Shown here: in pieces, positions 47,150 to 57,039 of the stretch
How the letters are laid out: every line of letters starts with the position of its first letter
How positions within the stretch are numbered: the first letter of the stretch is position 1
Source: Bacteroidota bacterium
GTDB taxonomy: Bacteria > Bacteroidota > Bacteroidia > 2-12-FULL-35-15
NCBI GenBank assembly: GCA_029237775.1
Contig: JAQZBR010000001.1
Coordinates: 248,001 to 312,000 of the forward strand
DNA: 64,000 nucleotides
Reading direction: 5' to 3'
Made by a program: the position numbers and the translations under genes
The notes under the pieces: generated by a model
What the model was told of the DNA's origin: nothing
Database searches by the model: none
What the model saw: the letters and a program-made list of their open reading frames with translations, nothing else

Positions 47150-47157
47150 TAAATTTG
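47150..47157 (+). promoter_or_regulatory. Bacteroidota -7 promoter element for tolC/adaptor operon
   Basis: TAAATTTG fits TAnnTTTG. The ATG of the tolC-like gene at 47163 is only five bases beyond it, so the transcript would be nearly leaderless or the second ATG at 47169 would be used. No correctly spaced TTG is seen (the nearest is 12 bases upstream). Confidence 0.4.
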
Positions 47158-47162
47158 CAGCC

Positions 47163-48608
47163 ATGCAGATGAAAATCAACATTTTCCTTTCTTTTCTGAT
47201 TCTTATTCTTTCAACCGGACTACAAGCGCAACAAGCTGCAGCGCCTAAAACATGGTCGCTGGAAGAGTGTATCGATCACGCCTTAAAAAATAATATTCAG
47301 GTGAGACAGGCTGAGCTGAACACCCAGCTGTCTCACGTTGATCTGATACAAAGCGAAGGCAACCTTTTACCTTCAATTAACGCAGGAGCTTCCCATTCGT
47401 ACAACATCGGGCGAAGGATCGATCCGTTCACAAACCAGTTTGCCAATTCACAGGTATTATCACAAAATTTATATCTAAGCGCAGAGATCACTCTTTTCAG
47501 TGGTTTCCAGAATATCAACTCAATTCGTCAGAACCGCTATCAGTATCTCGCCAGCAAATATGACATCGATAAAATGAAGAATGATGTTTCATTGAACATC
47601 GCCACTGCATACCTTCAGGCTTTATATACACTTGATGCCGTTGAAAATGCACGCAACCAAATGGCAATAACGGATGCTCAGGTTAAACGCACACAGATAT
47701 TAGTTGAAGCGGGCTCTTCCGCAAAGGGCACGCTACTTGACATTCAGGCTCAGCTGGCATCGGAAGAATTAGCGTTAACCGAAGCACAGAATCAGCTCGA
47801 CATAGCAATGCTATCTTTGGCTCAGATCTTAAATCTCCCTTCGACTGAAGGCTTCAGTATTGTAAAACCTGATCTTACGGCAATCAGTGAGTCACTTTTG
47901 AGCGGAGGTCCTGCTCAGATCTATAATACTGCGATAAGCAATTTACCGGAAGTGAAAAGCGCGGAATATAAATTAAAAGGTGCTGATAAGGCTGTTGATG
48001 TGGCTTGGGGAGGCCTGAGCCCACGATTGAGCTTCAGTGCATCCTACGGAACAGGTTATTCAGGTGCAAGCAAGAGGATCAAAACGCTTCCAAGCTTGTC
48101 GGGATTTTCTCCCAACGGGGATTTCACTTCCGCTGGCGACACTGTTTACAGCCCTTCATTCACAGATCCTACCTATGAAAACATTCCATATTTAGATCAG
48201 TATAATGACAATGTGAATAAAGCATTCGGCTTTAATCTTACCATTCCGATCTTCAACAAATTTCAGGTAAAAAGCAGCATTGACCGCGCAAAGATTCAAC
48301 GCCTCAGTGCCGAGCTTACTATTGAATCAACCAAGCTTCAGATCCAGAAAAATGTACAGCAGGCTTACGCTGATGCAAATGCAGGCTTGAAAAAATATGC
48401 TTCGAGCGTGAAAGCTTTAGAAGCCATGCAGGAATCATTTAAATATACGGAGCAGAAATTCAATGTGGGATTGGTAAACACTACTGATTACAATGCAGCA
48501 AAGAACAAGCTTGCGAAAACTCAGAGTGATATGCTGCAAGCAAAATACGAATACGTTTTTAAATCGAAAGTGATTGATTTCTATCAGGGAAAGCCGCTTA
48601 AGTTTTAA
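47163..48608 (+). CDS. TolC-family outer-membrane efflux protein
   Basis: The 481-residue protein has a signal peptide (to about GLQAQ). A typical tandem OEP architecture follows: WSLEECIDHALKNNIQVRQAELN, LLPSINAGASHSYNIGR, FNLTIPIFNKFQVKSSIDRA and NVGLVNTTDYNAAKNKLAKTQ. Long periplasmic coiled coils form the channel tunnel. It is followed 37 bases later by the adaptor gene. The inner-membrane pump of the complex is not encoded in this window. Confidence 0.93.
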   Translation: MQMKINIFLSFLILILSTGLQAQQAAAPKTWSLEECIDHALKNNIQVRQAELNTQLSHVDLIQSEGNLLPSINAGASHSYNIGRRIDPFTNQFANSQVLSQNLYLSAEITLFSGFQNINSIRQNRYQYLASKYDIDKMKNDVSLNIATAYLQALYTLDAVENARNQMAITDAQVKRTQILVEAGSSAKGTLLDIQAQLASEELALTEAQNQLDIAMLSLAQILNLPSTEGFSIVKPDLTAISESLLSGGPAQIYNTAISNLPEVKSAEYKLKGADKAVDVAWGGLSPRLSFSASYGTGYSGASKRIKTLPSLSGFSPNGDFTSAGDTVYSPSFTDPTYENIPYLDQYNDNVNKAFGFNLTIPIFNKFQVKSSIDRAKIQRLSAELTIESTKLQIQKNVQQAYADANAGLKKYASSVKALEAMQESFKYTEQKFNVGLVNTTDYNAAKNKLAKTQSDMLQAKYEYVFKSKVIDFYQGKPLKF

Positions 48609-48645
48609 ATCACCTGAACAGAAACAATAAACAAAATTAATTAAT

Positions 48646-50022
48646 ATGAAAAAAATTATCTGGATCATCGTTGCAGGCGTTGCCATATTACTTTCTGTGA
48701 TACTTTTAAAAAACTGTTCCGGAGACGAATCTATACCTGTAACAGTTGAAAGCGCCAGTACCCGCAGTATCATTGAAACGGTTTCGGCAAACGGAAAGAT
48801 CCAGCCGGAAGTTGAAGTTAAGATCAGCTCTGATGTTTCAGGTGAGATAGTTGAGCTTTTCGTTAAGGAAGGCGACCAGGTAAAAAAGGGTGACCTTCTC
48901 TGCAAGATCAATCCATTGATCTATGAATCAAACTCAAGCAGGATGGTTGCAACACTTAATGGAGCAAAAGCAAATCTTTCAAATGCGAGGGCAAGACTTG
49001 AGCAAATAAAAGCAGCATTCGTAAATGCAGAAGCAAGCTATCAGCGTAACAAAAAATTATTTGATCAGGGTGCTATCTCCCAATCTGATTTTGATATTGC
49101 AAAGGCAACCTACGAAGGGGCGAAAGCAGATGTTAAAGGAGCTGAAGACAATGTAGATGCTTCTGACTATAATGTGAAGAGCACTGAAGCTTCGCTTAAA
49201 GAAGCGAATGATAATCTTGCGAAAACGAATATCTATTCACCTGTGAACGGAACAGTTTCGAAGCTTAACAAAGAAAAAGGAGAGCGCGTTGTAGGAACAG
49301 CTCAAATGGAAGGAACCGAGATCATGCGTCTTGCGAACCTCAATGAAATGGAAGTGAGTGTGGATGTAAATGAGAATGATATTGTGCGGGTTCACAATGG
49401 CGATACATCGTTGATCGAGGTAGATGCCTACATGGATCGCAAGTTCAAAGGCATAGTTACAGAGATCGCCAATTCAGCTAATACTATTGGTGTTACAGCT
49501 GAACAGGTGACCAACTTCACTGTGAAGATCCGGATTCTTCAGGAGTCGTACGCGGATCTGATGAATGATAAAAATGTTTCTCCATTCCGTCCGGGGATGA
49601 GTGCAACAGTGGATGTACAAACCAAAAAAGTAAACAATGCGCTTAGCGTTCCGATCCAATCGGTGACAACGCGTGCAGACAGCAGCGAGTACGAAAAGAA
49701 AGGTAAAAAAGAAAAGAAAGAAGAAGATGGTGAAGAGGAAGGACCGGACGGAATTGTGATCACTGATGAAAAAGCAAAAGGCACGGAAAACAAAAATGCA
49801 ATTAAGATCGAAGAGTGTGTTTTTGTAATGAACGAGGGTAAAGCGAAGCTGGTAAAAGTAAAAACCGGGATTCAGGACAACAACTATATCGAGATCATTC
49901 AGGGGTTAAAACCGGGAGATCAGGTAGTTTCAGGGCCATACAGCGCGATTGCAAAACAATTGAAAGAAGGTACTGAAATTAAAAAAGTGGAGAAGGACGA
50001 ATTATTCAGCGGTAAGAAGTAG
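48646..50022 (+). CDS. Periplasmic adaptor subunit (HlyD/MacA type)
   Basis: The 458-residue protein has an N-terminal membrane anchor (IWIIVAGVAILLSVILL). A biotinyl-lipoyl half (VEVKISSDVSGEIVELFVKE) comes before a coiled-coil hairpin (about 95-195), and the second lipoyl half is NIYSPVNGTVSKLNKEKGER. A beta-barrel and membrane-proximal domain close the protein. A charged insertion at about 345-390 (KKGKKEKKEEDGEEEGPDG) lies in the C-terminal region, an unusual low-complexity loop. It bridges a TolC channel to an inner-membrane ABC (MacB-like) or RND pump. Confidence 0.92.
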   Translation: MKKIIWIIVAGVAILLSVILLKNCSGDESIPVTVESASTRSIIETVSANGKIQPEVEVKISSDVSGEIVELFVKEGDQVKKGDLLCKINPLIYESNSSRMVATLNGAKANLSNARARLEQIKAAFVNAEASYQRNKKLFDQGAISQSDFDIAKATYEGAKADVKGAEDNVDASDYNVKSTEASLKEANDNLAKTNIYSPVNGTVSKLNKEKGERVVGTAQMEGTEIMRLANLNEMEVSVDVNENDIVRVHNGDTSLIEVDAYMDRKFKGIVTEIANSANTIGVTAEQVTNFTVKIRILQESYADLMNDKNVSPFRPGMSATVDVQTKKVNNALSVPIQSVTTRADSSEYEKKGKKEKKEEDGEEEGPDGIVITDEKAKGTENKNAIKIEECVFVMNEGKAKLVKVKTGIQDNNYIEIIQGLKPGDQVVSGPYSAIAKQLKEGTEIKKVEKDELFSGKK

Positions 50023-50046
50023 ACCTAACTTTTTCTCTTTTCGAAA

Positions 50047-50139
50047 TCATTGCGAAAGAGATGACGACCGAAGCAACATCGTTTAGACTCAGTATATCTT
50101 GAGATTGCTTCAGTCGCGAACAGCTCCTTCGCAATGACG
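50047..50139. repeat. Imperfect inverted-repeat hairpin element upstream of tsaB
   Basis: The left arm (50047-50080, opening TCATTGCGAAAGAGATGACG) and right arm (50101-50139, ending TCCTTCGCAATGACG) match as inverted repeats over about 30 bases with mismatches and small gaps. Between them lies about 20 bases. This layout (TCATTGCGA ... GATTGCTTC ... TCGCAATGAC) looks like a MITE- or REP-like dispersed element. It ends 30 bases before the tsaB start. Confidence 0.7.
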
Positions 50140-50169
50140 CTTCGTAATAAACACTTCAATAAAAACACC

Positions 50170-50862
50170 ATGGCTCTTATACTAAATGTGGAAACAGCAA
50201 CTACCTCCTGCAGTGTTTCACTGGCTGCAGACGGAAAGATTGTTTCCCTGAAAGAGCTGGACGCTGATTATACGCACGCTGAGAATCTCACTATATTTAT
50301 TGAGCATGTTTTAAACGAAGCAGGAGTTAAGCTTTCCGCCCTTGATGCAGTCGCGGTAAGCAAAGGGCCAGGTTCCTACACAGGATTGAGGATTGGTGTA
50401 AGCACGGCCAAAGGATTATGTTATTCGATGAACAAACCACTTATTGCAATAAATACTCTTCATTCGATGGCTTCCGGGATTATTGAACAAACCGGGGTCA
50501 CCGATCAGAATATTTTATTTTGTCCGATGATAGATGCCCGGAGAATGGAAGTTTTCTGCGCTGTTTACGATATTCATAAAAATGAGATCAGGCCAACTGC
50601 AGCCGAGATAATTGAACCGAATTCATTTGAAGAACTATTAACATCTCATCCAATTTATTTTTTCGGAGATGGTTCCGCAAAGTGCAAGGAAGTGTTTGCA
50701 ATGAATCCTAACGCGCGCTTCATTGAGAAAATAAGTTGTTCTGCAAAATATATGGTGCCACTATCAGAAGCTGCCTTCAACAAAAAACAGTTTGAGGATG
50801 TAGCCTATTTCGAGCCTTTCTATCTGAAAGATTTTGTGGCGGGAAAGAAAAAAGGCGAATAA
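50170..50862 (+). CDS. tsaB: tRNA t6A biosynthesis protein TsaB
   Basis: The 230-residue ASKHA-fold protein supports TsaD in forming N6-threonylcarbamoyladenosine at tRNA position 37. It opens LILNVETATTSCSVSLAADG and carries VSKGPGSYTGLRIGVSTAKG and PLIAINTLHSMASG. The ATG at 50170 is chosen because the longer frame begins inside the hairpin repeat. It is followed 18 bases later by the cyclophilin gene. Confidence 0.95.
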   Translation: MALILNVETATTSCSVSLAADGKIVSLKELDADYTHAENLTIFIEHVLNEAGVKLSALDAVAVSKGPGSYTGLRIGVSTAKGLCYSMNKPLIAINTLHSMASGIIEQTGVTDQNILFCPMIDARRMEVFCAVYDIHKNEIRPTAAEIIEPNSFEELLTSHPIYFFGDGSAKCKEVFAMNPNARFIEKISCSAKYMVPLSEAAFNKKQFEDVAYFEPFYLKDFVAGKKKGE

Positions 50863-50880
50863 AAATCATTAACTTTAAGA

Positions 50881-52020
50881 ATGATAAAAAATATTTACAC
50901 CTCCGCAATCGTAGTTTGTTTGTTGATGTTTGCAAACCCTTCTTATTCGCAATTCACCGGTATTTACACCGGGAAGCCAACTTACGAGATCCAGGTTAAA
51001 AGAAGCGGCAACAACCTTGGGACTATAAACATTGAATTGTTTCCAAACATTGCTCCGAATCATACAAGGAATTTTGACAGTTTAGTGAGTGAACAATTCT
51101 ATGACAGCACAGCTTTTCACAGAGTGATCCCCGGATTCATGATCCAGGGTGGCGATCCCAACTCACGATCAGGACCGGTTTCAACGTGGGGTTACGGTGA
51201 TCCGAACCAGCCAACAGTAAATGCAGAATTCAGTGTTGCGAAACATGTAAGAGGAATTCTTTCGGCCGCGAGGGATGCTGATCCAAACAGCGCAAACTCT
51301 CAGTTTTTTATCTGTGTCGCTACTGCTTCATGGCTGAACAATCAATACTCTGTTTACGGACAGGTAAGATCCGGAATGAATATAGTTGACTCAATTGTAA
51401 ATTCACCAAGAGACGCTAATGATAATCCACTGCAGAAAATTGAGATGTTTATCACACGCAGCGGCTCAAATGATACTGTTCCTAATGCACCTTTGCTCAA
51501 TACTCCTGTCAGCGGCAGCATTGTAACAGGGACAAGCAAGCTTTTAAAATGGTTTGCAGTGAGCGATGCGATCTACTATCACCTCGATGTCTCAACCGAT
51601 TCCAACTTCACAACTTTATTTAAATCGGTTGATATAGCTGCAATTGCAAACAGTGTTACCGGGCTTAATCCGATGACAAGATATTACTGGCGGGTAAGGT
51701 CAAACAACGGAGGTCACTGGAGTTCCAATTCACCAACATGGTACTTTAATACGAGCAGCGGGGTTGGAATTGAGCCGTATTCAGAACCGGAGAAGATCTC
51801 GGTTTATCCAAACCCTTCCGAAGGCAAATTTACCTTTGCCGGACTCGAAGCAAAAAGTACCCTATTGATCTTTGACCTTTCCGGAAAATGTATTTTCAAT
51901 GAGGTTGTTGGAAGTAATACTCAAACCATTGATCTTTCAGCATTGGATAAAGGGTTTTATTTCTATAAGATCATCAACAAAGATAACGTGTCTCATCATG
52001 GGAAGCTCATCTTACAATGA
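50881..52020 (+). CDS. Secreted cyclophilin-type prolyl isomerase with T9SS type A domain
   Basis: The 379-residue protein has a signal peptide (to about PSYSQ) and a full cyclophilin domain at about 32-195 (FYDSTAFHRVIPGFMIQGGD, GILSAARDADPNSANSQFFI, LNNQYSVYGQVRSG), including the catalytic FHR arginine and the QFF motif. A FN3/Ig-like domain (ARYYWRVRS-type strand) occupies about 200-295. A type A sorting domain is at the C-terminus (SVYPNPSEGKFTFAG ... LDKGFYFYKII). Prolyl isomerases are usually periplasmic or cytoplasmic, so this one is destined for the cell surface or medium. Confidence 0.93.
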   Translation: MIKNIYTSAIVVCLLMFANPSYSQFTGIYTGKPTYEIQVKRSGNNLGTINIELFPNIAPNHTRNFDSLVSEQFYDSTAFHRVIPGFMIQGGDPNSRSGPVSTWGYGDPNQPTVNAEFSVAKHVRGILSAARDADPNSANSQFFICVATASWLNNQYSVYGQVRSGMNIVDSIVNSPRDANDNPLQKIEMFITRSGSNDTVPNAPLLNTPVSGSIVTGTSKLLKWFAVSDAIYYHLDVSTDSNFTTLFKSVDIAAIANSVTGLNPMTRYYWRVRSNNGGHWSSNSPTWYFNTSSGVGIEPYSEPEKISVYPNPSEGKFTFAGLEAKSTLLIFDLSGKCIFNEVVGSNTQTIDLSALDKGFYFYKIINKDNVSHHGKLILQ

Positions 52021-52110
52021 TAACTGTTTTTAACTTCTAAGGAAAAGGCAGGGGTACAGAGGCGACCAAAGTTTGGAATTTACTCTCTATTGTCTTAAAG
52101 GAACAGACAC

Positions 52111-53094
52111 TCAATAAAAAGTATAAGCATACTTCACAATACCTATCGAAGCATTTTTATAATCGCGGTCAACGTGGGACTTAACCAGCTTTGTGAATTC
52201 ATCGAACAGATATCCTAATTCATTGATGACGTTTGTTCCTTCAAAACGTTTGACAGTAACGAGATGTCCACCAAGATCATAATCATAGGTGCTTTCTTCT
52301 TTTTGTTCCCCATTGGTATTCCCTCTTAACACTTTCCTGGTGAGCATGTCATTGAGGTTGTACTCATATTGATTTTCCTGGTGCATCCAGCTCACAATAA
52401 AATCAAAGCTCTCGGAAAGCTTGTTTCCTTTTCCATCATAATTGATGATCACTTTTTTATATTCACGGCCTTCATCATTAAAACATTTTTTTCTAACCTG
52501 TGTAGGAGTGAGATTTTCATATTCAAATGTTTCTGAAGAAAGGACCTTCTGAACTCCCATTTTAAACACATTTTTATTCTCAGAAATATTTGTTTCCTTG
52601 CAATGCATCTCCTTCTTAATTCGTCCCTTCTCGTTGTACTCATAATAATACGCATCATAATAATCACCGGAACGAGACCTTTTTAAAATGATGCGATCGA
52701 GCTCATCGTAAAATATGTTCGTAAAGATGGTATCGTTAATAAATTTCATGATTGTACGCGTGGTGGCAGGACGGACAATCCTTCCTTTTCTTTTTAGTGC
52801 AGGAACATCCACAACCGTAGCCTCGGAGCGGTTAAGAATAGTGTAATAATAACGTGAGACCCTTCCCTTCTGATCAAATTCGTAGCCTTGTGTTGCGTCT
52901 TTATCCACGATTATTTTTCCATCTGGCTTGTCAACAATATCAAGTACAACGCTTTTTACTTTGTTCTTCTTAACAACATCTGAATTAAAGCTGATCGGGC
53001 CAGCGCTTATTTCAAGGGGCTCTGTGCTGATCAGCTGAGCATTTGAACATAATGCAGTAAGAATGAAAATGTATATTAAAAAGTAGTTTTTCAA
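52111..53094 (-). CDS. Exported YD-repeat-like protein
   Basis: The 327-residue product starts at a TTG (KNYFLIYIFILTALCSNAQ signal peptide). It contains several short repeats of the kind seen in RHS/YD proteins: FDQKGRVSRYYYTIL, YDELDRIILKRSRSGDYYDA, YNEKGRIKKEMHC, YDGKGNKLSESFD and YNLNDMLTRKVLRG. It lacks the RHS core and toxin. It lies 16 bases after the thioredoxin-domain gene and may be cotranscribed. The role is unknown. Confidence 0.65.
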   Translation of the reverse strand: MKNYFLIYIFILTALCSNAQLISTEPLEISAGPISFNSDVVKKNKVKSVVLDIVDKPDGKIIVDKDATQGYEFDQKGRVSRYYYTILNRSEATVVDVPALKRKGRIVRPATTRTIMKFINDTIFTNIFYDELDRIILKRSRSGDYYDAYYYEYNEKGRIKKEMHCKETNISENKNVFKMGVQKVLSSETFEYENLTPTQVRKKCFNDEGREYKKVIINYDGKGNKLSESFDFIVSWMHQENQYEYNLNDMLTRKVLRGNTNGEQKEESTYDYDLGGHLVTVKRFEGTNVINELGYLFDEFTKLVKSHVDRDYKNASIGIVKYAYTFY

Positions 53095-53110
53095 AAAATC
53101 CTGTATAAGA

Positions 53111-55147
53111 TTACAAAGCCATTTGCTTCAGTGCCTCTCCCGGATCTTCAACCGGCTGTTTACACGTTTTACCGGAGCAAACGTAGATCATTGTTTTTCC
53201 TTCTGAATATCTTTCGCGGAGCAGGGGCAATTTGCTGTCAGATATGCTTCCTGCAAAGATCACATTTGGAAGATACTGTTTGCGCAGGGCCCCGTATTTT
53301 TCATCAACAGATTTACCAACAATTGCAAGCTCATAAAAAGGAAATGTGAAATTCATGAGCAGCATTGCCCAGTTGCTGTAACCTGATCCATAATTCTCCA
53401 GTTCCTCCAGCACATTGTTCAGCATCCTCCGCGACATTTCTATAAATTCTTCTTTTTCAAAATAATGACCTAGTGTGAACAGTGATTTAGCAATGCTGGA
53501 ATTGGAAGATGGTATCACATTATCGGAAATCTCCATCTTACGGGTTATAAGGGCTTTGTCAGAATCAGAGGTGAAATAGAACATTCCACTCTCCTTATCC
53601 TGAAAATGTTCAATACAATACAACATAAGCTTATGTGCTGTTTCCAGATATTTTTCTTCTCTTGTCGAATGATAAAGCGCTATTAAAGCTTCAATCGTAA
53701 ACGAATAATCTTCAAGAAATCCTAATTGCTGATTCAACTTTTGCCCGGGTGATGATGAAGCCAGATGGCCGACCTTATCATCTCTGATTCCAAATTTCAA
53801 AAGGTACTCTGCATTTCGGATTGCCGCATCCAGAAAGCGTTTTTCAGAAAATGTATCGGATGCATCCACATACGCTTTTAACATCAAGGCGTTCCATGAA
53901 GTAAGCACCTTGTTGTCCAGTCCGGGCTTTACCCGCGTTTCCCGGATCGTTAACAATGAATTCTTCGCTTTGGAAATAATCGTCTTTAGCTGATCCAGAC
54001 TTAGTGAATGCTTTTCCGCGATCACCTCATCATCCAGATCCCTTAGCAAAATATAGTTGTCATGCTCCCAAAAACCTTTATCGTTCACGTTAAAATAATC
54101 TGCAAAAACAGCATAATCAGTTTTAAGAATTTCCTGAAGCTCTTCCTTCGTCCATACATAATACTTCCCCTCCACGCCTTCTGAGTCGGCATCCAATGCG
54201 GAATAAAAACCTCCATCAGGTGACATGAGCTCGCGCTCTACAAATTGCAGTGTATCATAAACAATTTCTTTATACAATTCAGTTCCCGTTGCTTTATAAG
54301 CCTCGCAATAAAGCGTTACGAGCTGAGCATTGTCATAAAGCATCTTTTCAAAGTGCGGCACTTTCCATAGATTATCAACAGAATATCTTGCGAAGCCACC
54401 TCCGATCTGATCATAAATACCACCATAAGCCATCTTCGTTAATGTCAGATTAACGTGTTTCTGAAGATCCTTATCCTTTGTGTGCATGGCATAACGCAGC
54501 AAAAATTCATAATTATTCGGAAGAGGAAACTTAGGTGCCTTATCCGGTCCCCCCTCAATATTATCAAATCTTAGTTTCCATTCTTCATAAGATCTTTTAA
54601 GGATATCCGGAGAAAACTCAACCTTATCCTTAACCTTGATCAATTCTGCCAGCCTCACCCCTTCCGTCAGTCTTTCCGCATATTCGAGCGCCTTCTTTTT
54701 TTCATGCTGATACAGATCCGTAAGATTCAGTAATACATTTATCCATTGTTGCTTTGGAAAATATGTTCCTCCGTAAATTGGCCTACCATCAGGCAGAGCA
54801 AAACAGTTCAACGGCCAGCCGCCATGGCCTGTCATAAGCTGAACCGCCAGCATGTACACCTGGTCGATATCAGGCCGCTCCTCGCGATCTACTTTGATGC
54901 AAATAAAATGATCGTTCATGATCGCTGCGACTGTTTCATCCTCAAAACTTTCATGTTCCATCACGTGACACCAGTGACAAGCCGAATAACCTACACTTAC
55001 AAGAATGAGCTTATCTTCACGCTTCGCTTTTTCCAGCGATTCATCATTCCATGCGTACCAGTTCACGGGATTGTGTGCATGCTGAAGTAAATACGGACTG
55101 GTCTCCCTGATCAGGGAATTAGTGTGTTTGTGAGCAGTGTTTTGCAT
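53111..55147 (-). CDS. Thioredoxin-domain YyaL/SSP411-like protein
   Basis: The 678-residue protein opens with the DUF255 thioredoxin domain ([37 protein letters not shown]) containing the CHWC motif. It then has [19 protein letters not shown] and an alpha/alpha-toroid-like glycosidase fold ([39 protein letters not shown]). Homologs range from bacteria to human SPATA20. Enzymatic activity has not been settled, though a nucleoside- or sugar-directed epimerase/hydrolase has been suggested. Length is normal for the family. Confidence 0.93.
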   Translation of the reverse strand: MQNTAHKHTNSLIRETSPYLLQHAHNPVNWYAWNDESLEKAKREDKLILVSVGYSACHWCHVMEHESFEDETVAAIMNDHFICIKVDREERPDIDQVYMLAVQLMTGHGGWPLNCFALPDGRPIYGGTYFPKQQWINVLLNLTDLYQHEKKKALEYAERLTEGVRLAELIKVKDKVEFSPDILKRSYEEWKLRFDNIEGGPDKAPKFPLPNNYEFLLRYAMHTKDKDLQKHVNLTLTKMAYGGIYDQIGGGFARYSVDNLWKVPHFEKMLYDNAQLVTLYCEAYKATGTELYKEIVYDTLQFVERELMSPDGGFYSALDADSEGVEGKYYVWTKEELQEILKTDYAVFADYFNVNDKGFWEHDNYILLRDLDDEVIAEKHSLSLDQLKTIISKAKNSLLTIRETRVKPGLDNKVLTSWNALMLKAYVDASDTFSEKRFLDAAIRNAEYLLKFGIRDDKVGHLASSSPGQKLNQQLGFLEDYSFTIEALIALYHSTREEKYLETAHKLMLYCIEHFQDKESGMFYFTSDSDKALITRKMEISDNVIPSSNSSIAKSLFTLGHYFEKEEFIEMSRRMLNNVLEELENYGSGYSNWAMLLMNFTFPFYELAIVGKSVDEKYGALRKQYLPNVIFAGSISDSKLPLLRERYSEGKTMIYVCSGKTCKQPVEDPGEALKQMAL

Positions 55148-55281
55148 GGGCTAAAGGTAATTGATTGTGTTATTTTATATATGAATTTCTTTACTTGTCG
55201 CTCCGCTGGCGGATGCAAATACTTTCCCTTAATTTTTTATTGATAATTTCCATTTTCAATTATTAATTTTTACCTTCATTC

Positions 55282-56568
55282 GTGCCATATTCATTGCTAA
55301 AGAAGAAGAATCCCTATTTCAGAAATCTTTCCCTTACTGCGCAGGAAAGATTTGTTGAGCGTATGTATGTCTTCATGGGCGACAAATATTTCATAGGCCG
55401 TGAAGGGCTTGTGATCACTGATGAAATAAGAGTTCTAATATCGGCTTCCGCCATCCAGCTTACATTCGGGCTAAAAGAATATACCATTCCGCATTTACAC
55501 ACTATAAATGTTTTCCCAAGAGTATTTTATTCCAAAATGTTTGAAACGTCCTTTAAAGGATTAACAACACGTACAGGTGTCCTTTCTATTTCATGGGATG
55601 ATTTTCAAGAGGGTTATGCCACAGATAATGACAAGGTTAATCTTGGTTTGCACGAGCTTGCACATGCCCTGAACATTGACCTGATCGAAGGCAGCTATGA
55701 CGAACATTTCACACTCTATTTTGAAAAATGGAAGCTTGTAGCTAAGAGTGAATTCCTGAAATTAAAAGAGGGAAGCTTGCATTTTCTGAGGAAATACGGA
55801 AGCAGAAACTTTCATGAGTTCTTTGCAGTTTGCATAGAACATTTCTTCGAAGCTCCGGATGACTTCAAACTTACGCTGCCTCATCTCTACGGACATACAG
55901 CACTGATGCTCAATCAGGATCCCGGGAATATTGACAATGACTATCAGATAAAATCAATTACTGAATATTTTTATCAGGATACTGTCATGCAGGAAACTGA
56001 CGGTGTTGCTCTAATCAGTGAATTCTCCAGCGAACAATACCGTGATCTTACTTTGAAACAAAAGCTCCGGAATTATATCAGTAAGAATGGTCTTTCGGTG
56101 GCCATGTCCACTACATTCGTTGGCCTTTTCCTTGGAATCCCTTTACTAATATGGTTTTCGTCAGTAACGATCATTGATATCGGAACCCTTTTATTGATGA
56201 TCTTCGCGTGTGGAACTGCCGGACTAATGCAATGGCGTTTTGTAAGAAATCTTGTTGACATGGAGTATCACCACTTCGCTATGTATTCTTTTTCAGGGTT
56301 TGCGATGTGCCTTCTCAACTTTCTTTTATTTCTTAACCTGAGCTTCCCTGTTTCCGCAAGAACAGAAACTTACGATCTTGATTCGTTCCGACATACGATT
56401 TCCAAAGGAAGCATTGAAGTTGAGATGGATGATCCTGCGTTGACAAGAAACCTTAATACTTTTCTGACTGAGAATTTTATTGAAGTGGAGGATGCAAGGC
56501 AAATGACTGTTAAATACAATACCGGCTTACTAGGCTTCGATTCGATCAAAGAATGCACCTTTCATTAA
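55282..56568 (+). CDS. MtfA-like zinc metallopeptidase with membrane segments
   Basis: The 428-residue protein starts at a GTG. Its N-terminal domain (about 1-230) has HELAHALNIDLIEGSYDEHF with the HExxH zinc motif and a downstream FHEFFAVCIEHFFEAPDDFK glutamate region, fitting the MtfA/M90 family. Unusually, three membrane helices follow (MSTTFVGLFLGIPLLIWF, IGTLLLMIFACGTAGLMQWRF, FSGFAMCLLNFLLFLNLSF), then a C-terminal soluble domain of about 75 residues. MtfA is normally a soluble cytosolic protease, so this is a membrane-linked variant. Confidence 0.82.
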   Translation: MPYSLLKKKNPYFRNLSLTAQERFVERMYVFMGDKYFIGREGLVITDEIRVLISASAIQLTFGLKEYTIPHLHTINVFPRVFYSKMFETSFKGLTTRTGVLSISWDDFQEGYATDNDKVNLGLHELAHALNIDLIEGSYDEHFTLYFEKWKLVAKSEFLKLKEGSLHFLRKYGSRNFHEFFAVCIEHFFEAPDDFKLTLPHLYGHTALMLNQDPGNIDNDYQIKSITEYFYQDTVMQETDGVALISEFSSEQYRDLTLKQKLRNYISKNGLSVAMSTTFVGLFLGIPLLIWFSSVTIIDIGTLLLMIFACGTAGLMQWRFVRNLVDMEYHHFAMYSFSGFAMCLLNFLLFLNLSFPVSARTETYDLDSFRHTISKGSIEVEMDDPALTRNLNTFLTENFIEVEDARQMTVKYNTGLLGFDSIKECTFH

Positions 56569-57039
56569 CTAAAAACCCGATCCGCTTAAAGGAACGCTTT
56601 TCACCATATCAACAGGATATTTTCTTTTCACCAGTAATTTCCCCACTTTAAGATCACCCTTCAATCCCACTTTTACATTACGGCTGGTTGCAAGCGACAT
56701 TAATCGCGGAAGATCCGCCATGCTTAAAGAAGAAAAATCAGATTTTATTTTAAACGTATACGACTCTTCAGAGTGCGGCTTGATCCTGATGTTGTTTGTC
56801 AGCTTCGCTTTCCCGGCATTCATCCCGTTGAGTGTAGCATCAAGATCCGAAGGATAAATATGAAAGGCCATTTTATTCGGATTGTCGATCCTCGCAGTGA
56901 TCTCCGCTTCTATTCCCTGCTGTGACATCTTAATGATCTTAACACCTTCCACCCCTTTAAAGCTGATATCCTGAAAATCACCACAGCTTGTAAAAAGTAT
57001 AAAGAAGAAGAAAATGGAGATGAGAATAACTTTTTTCAT
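56569..57039 (-). CDS. LEA type 2 (WHy-like) lipoprotein
   Basis: The 156-residue lipoprotein has a lipobox (FFFILFTSCGDFQ). A LEA2/WHy-type beta-sandwich follows (GIEAEITARIDNPNKMAFHI, LDATLNGMNAGKAKL, SEESYTFKIKSDFSSLS). LEA2 domains are known from desiccation-linked proteins of plants and from bacterial envelope lipoproteins. The stop codon abuts the stop of the convergent metallopeptidase gene. Confidence 0.83.
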   Translation of the reverse strand: MKKVILISIFFFFILFTSCGDFQDISFKGVEGVKIIKMSQQGIEAEITARIDNPNKMAFHIYPSDLDATLNGMNAGKAKLTNNIRIKPHSEESYTFKIKSDFSSLSMADLPRLMSLATSRNVKVGLKGDLKVGKLLVKRKYPVDMVKSVPLSGSGF

